Numbered from the stretch's first letter, positions 1-9,924 are shown. The stretch: 64,000 nucleotides of DNA from Doryteuthis pealeii (GCA_023376005.1 CM042157.1:60053773-60117772), one strand, 5' to 3'. Notes: generated by a model from the sequence alone, not told the origin. Program-made: numbers and translations.

Positions 1-110
1 CACCCATTGAGCTCTGGGTAGATAATGGAGATTAGGGAAAAGTGAGTTTGCAAAGCGAATTACATTTTTAAAGAATAAATACGGTCGGACAAAACATTAT
101 AATCATACAC

Positions 111-233
111 ACACACACTAGTGAATAAAATCAAGATTGTATAGAACTCTAAACCTTATAATCTACTATCATATAAAGCATGGTACCCTTAGTAGAAAAC
201 AATCAACTATATGTGACAACAACAGGTGCTGTT
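111..233. repeat. Dispersed direct repeat, copy 1
   Basis: This stretch and 1,237-1,360 are near-identical (shared blocks include TAGAACTCTAAACCTTATAA and AGAAAACAATCAACTA). The pair brackets about 1 kb that holds the tRNA-hammerhead SINE and two hairpins. The continuation at 234-255 (GCAGCAATTGGATAC) recurs near 26,330 before a (TA)n tract. Spaced direct repeats could be terminal repeats of a Penelope-like or other element, but no coding region lies between them. Confidence 0.7.
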
Positions 234-324
234 GTTAAAGCAGCAATTGGATACTTTCTCACTCTCTCTCATATATATATAAAAAGCGATGTGTGTATTA
301 AAACAGTTAAAATCCCCTTCCCAT

Positions 325-467
325 TCTGTAAGTGAAGACAGCCTAATGGTTACGGTGCCGGACTGACACCCAACCGATCGGATTTCAATTCCGGCTGTAG
401 GTAGCTTACAAAATGTCTAGCCACACTGAGGAGACTTGATAAGTCGAAACACGTGTCTGTGGATGAC
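325..467 (+). mobile_element. tRNA-like promoter plus hammerhead composite SINE
   Basis: A Pol III-type promoter is readable: a box A-like GCCTAATGGTTACGG at 341-355 and a box B-like GGATTTCAATTCC at 380-392, spaced as in a tRNA-derived SINE. About 35 nt after box B comes a complete hammerhead core (separate entry). A (TA)n tract starts just after. tRNA-like promoter followed by hammerhead is the layout of the schistosome SINE-like hammerhead family. Seen: both boxes and the ribozyme. Inferred: Pol III transcription and self-cleavage. Confidence 0.65.
419..467 (+). ncRNA. Type I hammerhead ribozyme, canonical core
   Basis: All conserved parts are present. Stem I pairs CCACA (421-425) with TGTGG (458-462). 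The core CTGAGGA is at 426-432. Stem II pairs GACTT (433-437) with AAGTC (441-445) around a GAT loop. GAA is at 446-448. Stem III is the self-complementary ACACGTGT (449-456), and the cleavage-site nucleotide is C457, giving a GUC triplet. Stem III is open-ended and palindromic, so a single copy should fold weakly and two copies could pair in trans, as known for Penelope-like elements and retrozymes. Confidence 0.85.

Positions 468-471
<4 letters not shown>

Positions 472-507
<36 letters not shown>
472..507. repeat. (TA)n microsatellite
   Basis: Uninterrupted TA dinucleotides directly after the hammerhead SINE. Apparent YIYIYI open frames here are translations of this tract, not genes. Confidence 0.95.
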
Positions 508-510
<3 letters not shown>

Positions 511-630
511 CCAAAAGTCCAGAGAAGAAATCTTCCTTACAACATAGGAGTTTTTTTAAAAACAACCTATCGCAGTTTGAGAGCTCAATGTGTGCTCTTA
601 TTGTTAGAGTCACAGAGCAAATATATAAGT

Positions 631-772
631 AAAGAAATAACAAAAGACTTATAGATTTTGCATTATAGCCTATTTCGGGGAGCTTAGACACTTTGTCTAA
701 TTCTCCCCTTAGACACTTTGTCTAAGCTCCCCGAAATAGGCTATAAAGCAAAATCTCTAAGTCTTGTTATTT

Positions 773-775
<3 letters not shown>
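631..775. repeat. Long hairpin, arms about 67 bp
   Basis: The left arm (631-700) and right arm (709-775) are inverted copies around a short CT-rich loop. The sequence TTAGACACTTTGTCTAA occurs at the inner end of both arms in the same orientation, so the innermost pairing is imperfect. The left flank carries TTTGAGAGCTCAATGT (near 577), which also precedes the 25,007-25,090 hairpin. This is a foldback or MITE-like element with no coding potential. Confidence 0.85.
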
Positions 776-805
<30 letters not shown>

Positions 806-809
<4 letters not shown>

Positions 810-896
810 TTTTATAATACTATAAAATAATGAGGCCCTGCTCAGGGTCAGTGTCCCTGAGCAGGGCCTCATTATTTTATAGTATTATAAAAAAAA
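806..896. repeat. Perfect 42-bp-arm hairpin
   Basis: The arm at 806-847 is exactly complementary to 855-896, with a 7-nt loop (848-854). Arms include GAGGCCCTGCTCAGGG. It is separated from the previous hairpin only by a (TA)n tract (about 776-805). Lack of mismatches suggests recent formation or copying. It could be a foldback transposon or the DNA copy of a structured RNA. No hammerhead core is present. Confidence 0.9.
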
Positions 897-1013
897 GAAA
901 AAAAATTTATATATGAAATAATTTTCAAAACATCCCGCGATTTTTTACGGAGTTTACCGAGCGTAATTACATCTTCGCCGGAAAAAAAAACAAAAAAAAA
1001 CAAACTTTGCAGT

Positions 1014-1127
1014 TATGATCAGACATTCAACGGACCAGCATCACAGTTGAATTTATCAAATACAGATGAAAATTATGAAAAAATCTTTCAATCCTCTGAA
1101 GATGAGCATTTGCTTGAAAATATTTAG
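1014..1127 (+). CDS. Possible retroposed or terminal exon fragment
   Basis: After TTTGCAG one frame reads SYDQTFNGPASQ then an acidic tail ending SEDEHLLENI and a TAG stop, followed within a few bases by an A-rich tract from 1,130. The acidic composition and acceptor-like AG make a 3' exon or retroposed fragment conceivable, but I recognise no family and there is no upstream exon or good pyrimidine tract. A hammerhead-like motif overlaps its end. Low confidence. Confidence 0.2.
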   Translation, partial: YDQTFNGPASQLNLSNTDENYEKIFQSSEDEHLLENI

Positions 1128-1129
1128 GA
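1092..1129 (+). ncRNA. Hammerhead-like motif, uncertain
   Basis: TCCT (1,092-1,095) can pair with AGGA (1,126-1,129) as stem I. CTGAAGA is at 1,096-1,102. GAGC and GCTT form a 4-bp stem II including a G-U pair. GAA is at 1,116-1,118, followed by self-complementary AATATT (1,119-1,124) as stem III and T1125 at the cleavage position. The core is complete, but low complexity and the overlap with a plausible reading frame leave room for coincidence. Confidence 0.35.
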
Positions 1130-1195
1130 AAAAAAAAAAAAAAAAGAAAATAAATATGTTTTTTAAACATAAATGTGCATTATTACGCCTTCAAA

Positions 1196-1198
<3 letters not shown>

Positions 1199-1234
<36 letters not shown>
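1199..1234. repeat. (TA)n microsatellite
   Basis: TA tract that ends at the second copy of the dispersed direct repeat, mirroring the ACACAC edge of copy 1. Confidence 0.9.
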
Positions 1235-1236
<2 letters not shown>

Positions 1237-1240
<4 letters not shown>

Positions 1241-1360
1241 TAGTAAATAAAATTAAGTTAAAACTGTATAGAACTCTAAACCTTATAATCTTCAATCTTA
1301 TAAGCGTTGGTACCCTTAGTAGAAAACAATCAACTAAATGTGACAACAACAGGTGCTGTT
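1237..1360. repeat. Dispersed direct repeat, copy 2
   Basis: Near-identical to 111-233 in the same orientation, including GACAACAACAGGTGCTGTTG. It diverges afterwards (TTTGTAGTTAAAAC here, TTAAAGCAGCAATTGG in copy 1), so only this block is shared. Confidence 0.7.
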
Positions 1361-1379
1361 GTTTGTAGTTAAAACTTAA

Positions 1380-1734
1380 CTACCCAGGTAGGTGTTGCAA
1401 GTACAAAGTCAGCTATGTACTTAAGAGGATGAAAAATTCTCTAAAATGGATTAATTGAGTGGTGCAAAAACATTAGAGAGAAAAAAAATAAAATTAAAGA
1501 CAAGGACACAACGAGATTTGAAAGTCAGCCAAGGACTGTTTGCATGAAACTTCACTTCAACAGTGGCAAAATGCTTAGGAAGTATAAAGGCAATTAAAAT
1601 AAGTACAAAATTGGATCAATCAATTATGTATAAGTATGAGGTTGTCATTTGGTTGTAGCCAATGAGTGAGGGGGTGTCACAAAGACAAGGTAAAAGGATA
1701 TTAGCAATAGGGTTAAGTTTTAATCCCTATATAT

Positions 1735-1735
<1 letters not shown>
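1380..1735. other. Unassigned sequence
   Basis: AT-rich unique sequence without a usable reading frame. Short stretches such as GTGGTGCAAAAACATTAGAG give no family match I recognise. Confidence 0.4.

Positions 1736-1736
<1 letters not shown>

Positions 1737-1790
<54 letters not shown>
1737..1790. repeat. (TA)n microsatellite
   Basis: Long TA tract. The segment after it contains ATAACGTAGCGTT (about 1,819-1,831), which recurs exactly at the centre of the hammerhead palindrome near 26,098. Confidence 0.9.
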
Positions 1791-1793
<3 letters not shown>

Positions 1794-1881
1794 AATCGCA
1801 CACAAGGATTGAAAAGAATAACGTAGCGTTAAACCATTATTAAACAGCCATAACAGAAAAATTAGAGAAACACGCACAACC

Positions 1882-1912
<31 letters not shown>

Positions 1913-1929
1913 CAATATATGTATTGATC

Positions 1930-1975
1930 AAAGCCTGAAGAAGACATCAGAATATCTGAAACACGTGTTGCGTAT
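1930..1975 (+). ncRNA. Degenerate hammerhead motif
   Basis: CTGAAGA (1,935-1,941) is followed by stem II AGACAT/ATATCT with one mismatch, GAA (1,958-1,960) and self-complementary ACACGTGT (1,961-1,968), the same stem III as the motif at 449. The cleavage position is T1969, and stem I is poor (two pairs). Likely a decayed relative of the first ribozyme. Confidence 0.5.
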
Positions 1976-2077
1976 GTGAAATAAAAAGAATAAAACATTT
2001 TTTCTGAGAACGATACATTTTGCGGACCTTCTTCTTTTATATAAAATATTACATTTTCTCCTGTTGGAACCAGAACA

Positions 2078-2082
<5 letters not shown>

Positions 2083-2145
<63 letters not shown>

Positions 2146-2252
2146 TTAGATTTATATATATATTAAATATATGTAGTGTTAGATTTATATATATATATAA
2201 AATATATGTAGTGTTAGATCTATATATATATATAGTGTTAAATCTTAATCCC

Positions 2253-2283
<31 letters not shown>
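2083..2283. repeat. (TA)n arrays with interspersed GTGTTAGATTTA units
   Basis: Three TA blocks separated by repeats of TATGTAGTGTTAGATTTA. This gives the spurious IYIYIY frame on the minus strand. Confidence 0.9.
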
Positions 2284-2284
<1 letters not shown>

Positions 2285-2286
<2 letters not shown>

Positions 2287-2860
2287 CGTGTTGTAATGGT
2301 TAGTCATAGGAAATGGACTCGTCAACCCGAGTTCAAATCATCGATGAGGCTGTTTGCATTTTACATAGTGCTAATACCCATGGGAAAGTATGCATCCAAC
2401 TACTCTCCCCCCAGTTATGGGAACTCACTAATAGTTTTAAGTATTACATAACATCCAAAATGGAGGCACACCTAGCATAATGGTTATCATCATAGAAAAT
2501 GGAATCAGTAAACAGAATTCAAATCCTGGACAAGGCCGTTTGCATTTTACTACACGCTAATTCCTTGAGGAAAGGGGCATGAATCTGTCTCTTCTTCCCT
2601 TAGCTATATGGATAAATAGGCAGAATGGGTTCTTTAGCCACAGTATAGCAACAAGTTTAAGAAAAAATCTGAACTTAAAATTATCTGTAACATCACTTAA
2701 AAACTGACCTTGTGTCACATCCTTCCCATGGCAGAGGGGTTGGGTATATACCATATTTGACAGCATATAGGGGAAAGTATGCATCCAACTACTCTCCCTC
2801 CAGTTATGGGTAAACAGTAGGGCAGATAGGACTCTTTAAGCTTGGTTAGGCAACCAATCT
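2285..2860 (+). mobile_element. S3 SINE pair (one full, one split)
   Basis: Two S3 copies follow each other. The head near 2,292 (TAATGGTTAGTCATAGGAAA) has a box B-like GAGTTCAAATC. A second, fuller copy starts near 2,462 with TAATGGTTATCATCATAG and runs to a 3' part near 2,750 (AAACTGACCTTGTGTCACATCC). A further S3 middle section lies at 2,772-2,870. tRNA-derived SINEs move using proteins supplied by LINE elements. Confidence 0.7.
2748..2771. repeat. hAT-like terminal fragment
   Basis: TACCATATTTGACAGCATAT resembles the ends of the element at 4,142-4,848. A short orphan end embedded between S3 pieces. Confidence 0.4.
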
Positions 2861-3284
2861 AGAAGTAGGAAAATTTACTCCCATGCAATAAATATATATA
2901 CCCCCTCTGAAAAGGTGCATTACTACAAGCAAATTAATTGAAAAGAGCTAAGCTATTAACCCTATGAAGAGCAGTAAAAGTAAGAGCAGCTCTCCTTATT
3001 GAATAGGGAGAGTAGAGATGATTGAGGAGTGAAAAGATATTAAATTGAAGAGGTTTCATTTTATGCCTTGTCCCTTCTTCCCTGCAACAATGACAGCTGC
3101 TGCTGCTGCCACTCTCCTCTGCTACAAAGGATGACAGTGCACATGCAGCATGTTCGCTAACAAAAGCAGATGACATAACAATAAAGGTTATTCCCTTTCA
3201 TGTGCATAGTATGCTAAAGCATTGCAGGTCCTTCTTTTTTTATTTAAAAAAACATTTTTTTTTAAAGTCAAGTGATTCGTTTTA

Positions 3285-3490
3285 TTCGTGTTTGTAGATG
3301 ACACAATATGCACAAAGAACATTCCTCCCCACACACACACACAATCAAAGATTCTTGCAGAAACTCTCGTGGAATGGCAGAAATAAATTCTCGTATTCGT
3401 CCTTCAAGTTCTTCCAAAGTCGGTAGTTTCGTAGAGTAGGCTGCTACCACTAGTTCAAGGGGCTCCAAGCCATATAAATGCCACACGACT
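3285..3490 (-). pseudogene. Mariner/Tc-type transposase C-terminal relic
   Basis: The minus strand reads WHLYGLEPLELV, then LPTLEELEGRIREFISAIPR, then EFLQESL. The pattern 'leu-x-glu-leu-x-x-arg-ile-arg-x ... ile-pro-arg-x-x-leu' is typical of the tail of mariner/Tc-like DDE transposases, after the catalytic domain. Only the tail remains; it breaks up into (CA)n-derived sequence (VCVCGEE). No catalytic aspartates or terminal repeats are visible nearby. Confidence 0.45.
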
Positions 3491-3499
3491 AATTGATCG

Positions 3500-4140
3500 A
3501 AAGTTCCAAGCCAGATTAAAATGGTTAGGTAAGTGTTCTTTACTACATTTTGAAATTCCTATTTTAGAAAATGTAATTTACTTCCATCTAATTTTTTCTA
3601 TATCTAATCACATTTCTGTTAATAAGTCTGGTGCTATTTATGCTGCTTGGAGACCCTTAAACTAATGGTAGTGATTTCAGCTCTAAAACCACCTTTGAAT
3701 TCAAGGTTATCGTCTGATTATGACTTTATTTTAAGGTAATTAAAAAAAAAAAAAACCCACCTAAACAAAGCCCGAGGTTACAGTGGCCTGACCATTGTGT
3801 TTATACATGCCACAACAAAGATGAGGACAACAGTCCAAAATATCAAAAAGCCTAATCTCATAAATCCAGTCAAATGCACCAGCACTTTGTTTAATGTTTT
3901 AATGTACCTTTAAAATAAATTAGGAAAAAAATAAATAAATAAATAAAAAAAAACTTTCCTGATATATAAGATTTTACATATAATGAATTTTTGATTCTGG
4001 ACAGAATAGGATTTCCTATGATGATAACCATTACATAACCAACTCCTCCATGCACACAGTTATAGGGTGTCAAGTGCCAACAGATAATAACATATCAGTC
4101 AAAGAATATATCATAAAATAAGTATGTAGAAATGAAATAA
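3500..4140. other. Unassigned sequence
   Basis: AT-rich sequence with poly-A near 3,740. The stretch 3,790-3,880 (AACAAAGATGAGGACAACAG, AGCCTAATCTCA) is related to the hairpin family at 17,282-17,360 and 18,490-18,530. An S3-like CTATGATGATAACCATTACA lies near 4,016-4,035 on the minus strand. Confidence 0.4.
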
Positions 4141-4141
4141 G

Positions 4142-4848
4142 TACCGTATTTGACGGCATATAGGACACACCTTTTCCCCAAAAATTTTGGCTAAAAAAAT
4201 TGCCCTGCGTCTTATACATCGTAGGTTAAGTTTTAAGTTTTATTATTATTCATTTTATTATTATTTCCTGCTATGGAGACGTCTTGTGTATGCTTATTGC
4301 TTGCCTGTACTGCCAAATTGCTTTTATACAGCTATGTTTCTGCTTGTGTAATGCACAGCTAGACTGTTTTTAACAATATATGCTTAAATACACAAAAAAC
4401 TTTTCTTCTTGAATCTGACCTGCTGAAATGGTGGTGCGTCTTGGGTTGGGTTTGTTTTGTTTTACGGCATATCAACCTCGGTGAGTCATTTAATGCCGAC
4501 TAAATTTTGGATTTGTAGCGATAGTGTGGTAGAAAACAAATGTATATATGTATAGATTTTAAATATTGTTTAGTTACTCATATTTTTTAGTACAATCCCA
4601 CTTCTTTTAGGAAATGTAAAATCCTGGAGAGTCTTATTTTCGTGAAAAGTTTTTTTCAAATAACTTGCTTGATAGTATTTTGTTCGTACTAGATCAAAGT
4701 CTACACACTCTAGTAGTATATGTTTTACTGTAAATCACTCTTGGCATTTAATGCATATGGGGATTCTGTGCCTTCCAACAAATGACGATGGGTAATGTAA
4801 GTGTGGCCCATGTGCCCTCGTCTTATATGCCATCAAATATGGTATGTA
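4142..4848. mobile_element. hAT-like non-autonomous element with nested S4
   Basis: The left end reads ACCGTATTTGACGGCATATA and the right end, reversed, ACCATATTTGATGGCATATA. Just inside both ends are AAGACGCA/AGGACACA-type blocks. CCGTATT...GGCATATAAG ends are typical of a widespread hAT (Tip100-type) family; that assignment is by resemblance. No transposase is encoded. An S4 repeat is nested at about 4,445-4,505. Confidence 0.5.
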
Positions 4849-5339
4849 AAAAGACCTGGAAATATAGATTGAAAGAATGTGGCATACTATATACCTCATA
4901 TAAATTATTGCACTTAGATATGTGCACCCAAGGTCAGATGAGCTTATAATGTTGTAGAATGTTTTGTACAGCATCCGTGCAGTTAAGGTAGATGGTAGGT
5001 CACATTTATTTACCAAATTAGTGTAGGTTGGATATTTTTGGTACTTTGGTATGAGAAAAGACTGCCTATCGAGAAGAAAAGTCTTAGCATGTAGCTTGAA
5101 AAATTCAAAGATAAATCATAATTTGATATATGTGCAGTAGTTAAGTGGTACCTGAGATACCAGAAATGACCTCTCGGAAGACCCTTAACAATAATGGGAA
5201 GTTGAAAATGTCAAGTGGTTCAAGCCAATATGAAGAAGTGCAAGATCAATAATGGAATAGAGGCACATTGAAAAACGCCAGACAACCTGGCCAATAAAAG
5301 GGAATATATTTAAAAGAAAACTGACCTCAGTAAAGTAAA

Positions 5340-5870
5340 GAAATTGTTTGTTTGTTTTGTTTTACAGCATATCAACCTCAGTGGGTCATTTAATGCTAAG
5401 TTTTTAAATAAATTCATTCTTAATAGGTACTCGATTTTTTTGGTTTTGTAATTATAAACATATTAAGGTGTATATGAATTTCAATGTTCACTGACATCTC
5501 TTTTCAGAGTTATAACACAACACACAGAGAAGGGACAGGGTACTGACTTTGAAAACCCATGATCAAGAAAACCGGAAATTTATTGACATGGTTTGGTTTG
5601 TTTTGTTTTACGGCATATCAACCTCAATGGGTCATTTAACGTTGACTAAGTTTTTAAATAAATTCATTCTTAATAGGTACTCCATTTTTTTGTAAACACA
5701 TTTTTCTATTTAACCCATAGATGGGAGCCTAACAGAGTGGACCAGGCAGCAATTGTGATGAAAGGGTGCTCAACATTCCCCAGACCTCCAGAACTAGAAC
5801 CTCAACATCAGATAGAGTTTAACGTCATTCCCAGGACATAAAGACCTCAGCCACCACCTTCTAGCACATA
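5340..5870 (+). repeat. S4 dispersed repeats, two copies
   Basis: Both copies start with TTTGTTTTGTTTTA then a GCATATCAACCTC block and GGTCATTTAA. The second (about 5,583-5,850) continues through TTTAACCCATAGATGGGA and CCTCCAGAACTAGAACCTCA, the fuller family form also seen at 8,515-8,790, 30,120-30,375 and 60,230-60,380. No Pol III boxes or protein; the mode of movement is unknown. Confidence 0.7.
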
Positions 5871-6129
5871 TATGATAAAAAGTGTTGGTGTTTGCCATAA
5901 GGGCAATAGGGTTGAGATAATCATATAGGTGCTAGAGCTTGACATGACCAACCAACCTGTCTAGCCTAGGTAAGGGCCAAAGTGGAGTACTGCATGTCAT
6001 GGACGGCTCAGCCTCCAAGAATCCATCCTTAAGCATTATAGCTTGCCACCCACAGCCAACAGGTGGACTCATTTGGGGGATTTACCCCTCTGCAGAGGTG
6101 CAGTTGGTATATTCTACTGCCCCAGATGA

Positions 6130-6230
6130 CAGGGCTGCCACATGTTTGTCCCTGTAACTCGCTATTCAGTAGTAATGGATTTGCAAGACTAGCTTGCAAA
6201 TCATTACACCACGATCAGAGACCAAAGAAT
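6130..6230 (-). mobile_element. S2 SINE, minus strand
   Basis: ACTCGCTATTCAGTAGTAAT followed by GACTAGCTTGC and ATTACACCACG is the reverse complement of the S2 head. Confidence 0.65.
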
Positions 6231-6239
6231 GTAGATAAT

Positions 6240-6980
6240 TTCAAATACCATGTTTTTATATAATTATAGCAGGGGTTAAAATCACAATTCAGGTACTAGC
6301 TTTTTTTTTCTTTCTTCTCTCTCGTCTTATCACATTTGAAAATCTATATAAGGCATCACTTATATGAACAAAACTTTTTACTTTGAGAGAGAATCAAGGG
6401 AATCCATGCTATCAACAGTATTGTGTCAGAAATTAGGTCTGATTCAGATTCGTTAACATAATTAGAATTAAGTTAGACTGTCAACAAGGGAAAACTAGTT
6501 AACTAAAATAAATGTTTAATGCAAACATTAAACAAAAGTAATAAAATCTTAGTTTATAATAAAATTATAGTAAAGAACAAGGCTGCAGATTCAGAAGGTA
6601 TAAGGCCCAACTCCAACTCCATCCAAAATCTACAACTGACTCTGTAAGCCTGGCTATCACCATGACATGATGATTATTGTAAAATGAACAATTCTAATGA
6701 CAAGAAGCCCTATATAATAGAAATCGGTAATTTTCACCTATAGTTGTCAAAATTCCCAGCAAATAAGGCAATTAGAGTAACCTCCCTTGACTTTCACTTT
6801 GAACCAAGCTGGTAGCTATTTTGAAAGTCTCCGTGCGAAATAAACAAATCTTAAAAACTTTTTTGTAAAACAATACAACTGCATGCTTTCACACAAAAAT
6901 ATTATAAAATGTGTTCTTAATAACAATTAAGTTCATTTCAGATAATGCGCACGCACAATTTTATGCTAGGAATTTTGACA
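6240..6980. other. Unassigned sequence ending in poly-A
   Basis: Mostly AT-rich and without an open frame above background. Contains an inverted pair of short blocks (TTTTCACCTATAGTTGTCAA near 6,732 and TTTTGACAACTAAAGGTGAA near 6,972), which flank about 240 bp and may be the ends of a small foldback element. A poly-A tract follows at about 6,997-7,025. Confidence 0.45.
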
Positions 6981-6991
6981 ACTAAAGGTGA

Positions 6992-7025
<34 letters not shown>

Positions 7026-7059
7026 CGTCCAAAAAACATTAAGTTACAAATTATTGGAG

Positions 7060-7210
7060 CATGGTTTGGTTTCTTTGATGGCTTATCAACCTTGGAGGGT
7101 TATTTAATTCCAAAGTCAAACTTGAACATAATAGCACAAGTGGAGTTCAAACTACAACGTCGCAATGTCTAGCATTAGTTAACCACCAAACCACAGGAAC
7201 ACTCCTACCT
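7060..7210 (+). repeat. S4-like repeat with tRNA-like block
   Basis: GGTTTGGTTTCTTTGATGGC and TATCAACCTTGGAGGGTTAT are S4-type. The following AACCACCAAACCACAGG resembles a minus-strand tRNA-like head. Confidence 0.45.
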
Positions 7211-7489
7211 AGCTCTCCTTTAGAGCATTGGATCTATATTAATAATTCAGAAGAGTCTGTCTACCCTTTATAGATAGTCAATGGGTTCAATAGAGATCGA
7301 CTAAATTTGGTATACATACATACTTATTGGATACGTAATGAAATTAAACCGCACTCTTGAAGAGGGTAGGACATAAAGCCGCAGCAACACCGTGTCAGTG
7401 ATGATGATGATGATATTTTGTTGCAAATATGTTTTTATGGTGTGGAAATGCTTGTCCCACAGACTCAGGTTTTGAATTTAGAATTTTTT

Positions 7490-7835
7490 CCTTCTCTTAG
7501 CCTGGTTGCCTTACCATGACTAAAGAACCCAATCAGCTTTATCATTATTATTTTACCCATAGCTGGGAGGGGAAGAGAGGGATTCAGGTCTTTTTGAAGA
7601 GAATTAATGCAGTTTAGAGTCATGCCCAGGACTCCTCAGCAGGGGGATACAGTCAGCGTATTCTAAGCCCTACCTTTCCATCTATGGGTAAATAGTAGGG
7701 CTGACTGGGCTCTTTAAACTTGTTATGACAACCAGTCTAATAAAAAAGAACACTCTGAATTCAAACCTGTTAAACTCTTCTTAAAAATTTACCTTATGTC
7801 ACATCCTGCTTGTGTGGAGGGGTTGGTAAATATGA
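7490..7835. mobile_element. S3 SINE fragments, opposite orientations
   Basis: A minus-strand S3 piece (TTTTACCCATAGCTGGGAGG near 7,550) and a plus-strand piece from 7,682 (ATGGGTAAATAGTAGGGC, then CAAACCTGTTAAACTC and the TTATGTCACATCCTGC tail) surround about 100 bp. Confidence 0.6.
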
Positions 7836-8009
7836 AGGAGAGCCAAAAATTATCTGCACTTTTGCCATAACATATCTTTATTATTGTCATACTGCATTCT
7901 GTGTATGCATGCTTATAATTAGCACTGATCTGTTCATGTGATTGAATTTCGAGCCTGATCACACCATTTTGCTTGTTATTTTTACATTAAACATAACCAC
8001 TCCACTAGC

Positions 8010-8345
8010 AGTATGCATCAAGTAAGTGACCCAATTTCTCTGGAAGGAGTATCAGGGAATTCATCAGAGGCTTTTACACAATACAAGGACAGTGCACTAC
8101 AACACAGAAGTGTAAGATGAGTGGATAAAGAAGTTTAGCAAAGCCAGACAAGCATGACAGACGAGAAAAAAGCAGGATGCCCATCAACCTCTGCACTGAT
8201 CTACAAGCTTGAGAGATGGTAATGGCAAACCGGTGAGTTATCATTGATGAGGTAGTTGTTCTCTTCAGATAAGTCATGGTTCTGCATATCAAATCATCAA
8301 CGATGAGCTTGGCTTCCATAAAACTAGAGTGCATATAATTTTTTA
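8010..8345 (+). pseudogene. Mariner-type transposase N-terminal (HTH) relic
   Basis: Reading across frameshifts, the plus strand shows WIKKFSKARQ, then an AGCPSTS block, then IIDEV, and finally LQISHGSAYQIINDELGFHK. These are the hallmarks of the paired helix-turn-helix DNA-binding half of mariner/SETMAR-like transposases. The copy has in-frame stops and frame changes and ends near 8,340 without the DDE domain. Confidence 0.6.
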
Positions 8346-8514
8346 ATTTCCCTCATACTAAATAGATCATTTTCTTCAACTGATTGAACTAATTTAGGAA
8401 ATAAGTAAAACAGACCAACTAATTGGAATCAAGAGCGGAGTGTAAAGAACAGACATTTTAGATCTTGACTTAGGGAATGAAAACTGAAACATTACTGACC
8501 AAGTCAGACAATGA

Positions 8515-8790
8515 ATTGTTTGTTTTGTTTAGCGGCATATCAACCTCGGTGGGTCATTAATGCCAACAAAGTTGTGAAATAAATTCATTCTCAATGCATA
8601 ATACAATTGTTTATAAACTCATGTTTTCTATTTAACCCATAGATGGGACCCTAACAGGTACTACCACTCCAGGTCAGAGTGGACCAGGGAGCAATGGTGA
8701 TGAAGGGGTGCTCCACATTCCCCAAACCTCCAGAACTGGAACCTCACCATCAGATAGAGTTTAACGTCATTCCCAGGACATCAGACAATG
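8515..8790 (+). repeat. S4 dispersed repeat, long form
   Basis: GCATATCAACCTCGGTGGGT near the start, TTTAACCCATAGATGGGACC in the middle and TCATTCCCAGGACAT at the end give the longest readable plus-strand consensus of the family in the single-copy part. Confidence 0.75.
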
Positions 8791-8974
8791 AAAGAAATTA
8801 TAGATTTATCAATAACCAAAGATTTCATGACAAAACAGGGTTGGGGATGCTACTTGCAAAGATCAAAATATAGGCAGAAAAAATGACATTTTCAGTGACA
8901 TTAAAAGTTCTTCATTCAATTTTCCAATTTGACATTTTACAGTTAATTCAATTTGTTTCTTTGCATCTAAAATT

Positions 8975-9060
8975 GTTTGTTTGTTTATTGATTTTAATGG
9001 CATATCAACCCATCTGGGGTTATGTCATGCCTAACGGTTAGGAAGTTATACATATTGTGT
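8975..9060 (+). repeat. S4-like short repeat
   Basis: GGCATATCAACCCATCTGGG with a preceding TTTGTTTGTTTATTGATTTT. Truncated. Confidence 0.5.
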
Positions 9061-9317
9061 ATTTATATTTATACTTTTTAGTAATTGGTTTTAACAATGT
9101 GTTAGCATTATTGGGGATTATGTTGTATGGTATTGATTAGTTTCATGTCTATATTCTATGGTATAATTTTATTTCTCTCAAAAAAGAGAAAATATCCTCC
9201 ATGTTGACGTTTTCAAACAGATCTTTCATATGGTTTACTTTAAAATAATGTTTTTTTATGTCTAAAATTGAATGCTGTTTTTAAAAATGTTTTACATTTT
9301 TTTTATAATCATATAAT

Positions 9318-9905
9318 ACTGGAGGTGCTTGTGGTGTAATGGTTATTATCATCAAAAATGGACACAGTGACCCAAATTAAAATCCTGGACAAGGCTGTTT
9401 GTTTCTTTTACATAGCGTTGATACCCTTGGGAAAGGTATGCATTCAACTATTCTCCTTCCAACTATGGGTAAATAGTAGGGCAAACTGGGCTCTTTAACT
9501 TTGCTATGGCAATTGGTCTAGGAAAACTCTGAATTCAAAGTTGTTGAAACTCGCTTAAAAACTCAATAATTCTTGTTCTTCAATCTTTTGAAAAATACGT
9601 GAATCTTTTTTCACTGTTTACTTAATATGGAGGTGCTTGTGGTGTAATGATTATCATAATAGGAAATGGACATGACGACCAGAGTTCAAATCCTAGATGA
9701 GGCTGTTCGCATTTCACATTGTGTTAATACCCTTGGGAAAGGTATGCATATAAATATCATTCCTCCAGCTATGATAGTTGGAAAGACTACGCTCTTTAAC
9801 CTTGGTTAGGCAACCAAAAAAGAAAAATCTGAATTCAAACCTGTTAAACTCCGCTTAAAAAATTGACTTTGGTTGCATCCTATATGTGCAGAGAGATTGG
9901 TGTGT
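9318..9905 (+). mobile_element. Two tandem S3 SINEs
   Basis: Heads at about 9,322 and 9,628 both read GGAGGTGCTTGTGGTGTAAT followed by GATTATCAT/GGTTATTATCAT. Each has box B-like TCAAATCCTRGA and the GGGTAAATAGTAGGG-type body; the second ends in a tail near a (TG)n tract (9,901-9,922). Confidence 0.75.
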
Positions 9906-9924
9906 GTGTGTGTGTGTGTGTGTT

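Noticed and set aside
1928..2254. Frame with long IYIYIY run
   Set aside because: (TA)n microsatellite translation.
8050..8075. CTGATGA on the minus strand followed by GAAATTGGGTC
   Set aside because: Spacing is too long and no stem II can form; it lies inside a transposase relic that explains the sequence.
8074..8334. Minus-strand 86-residue frame
   Set aside because: Antisense to the plus-strand mariner helix-turn-helix relic, which has family motifs.
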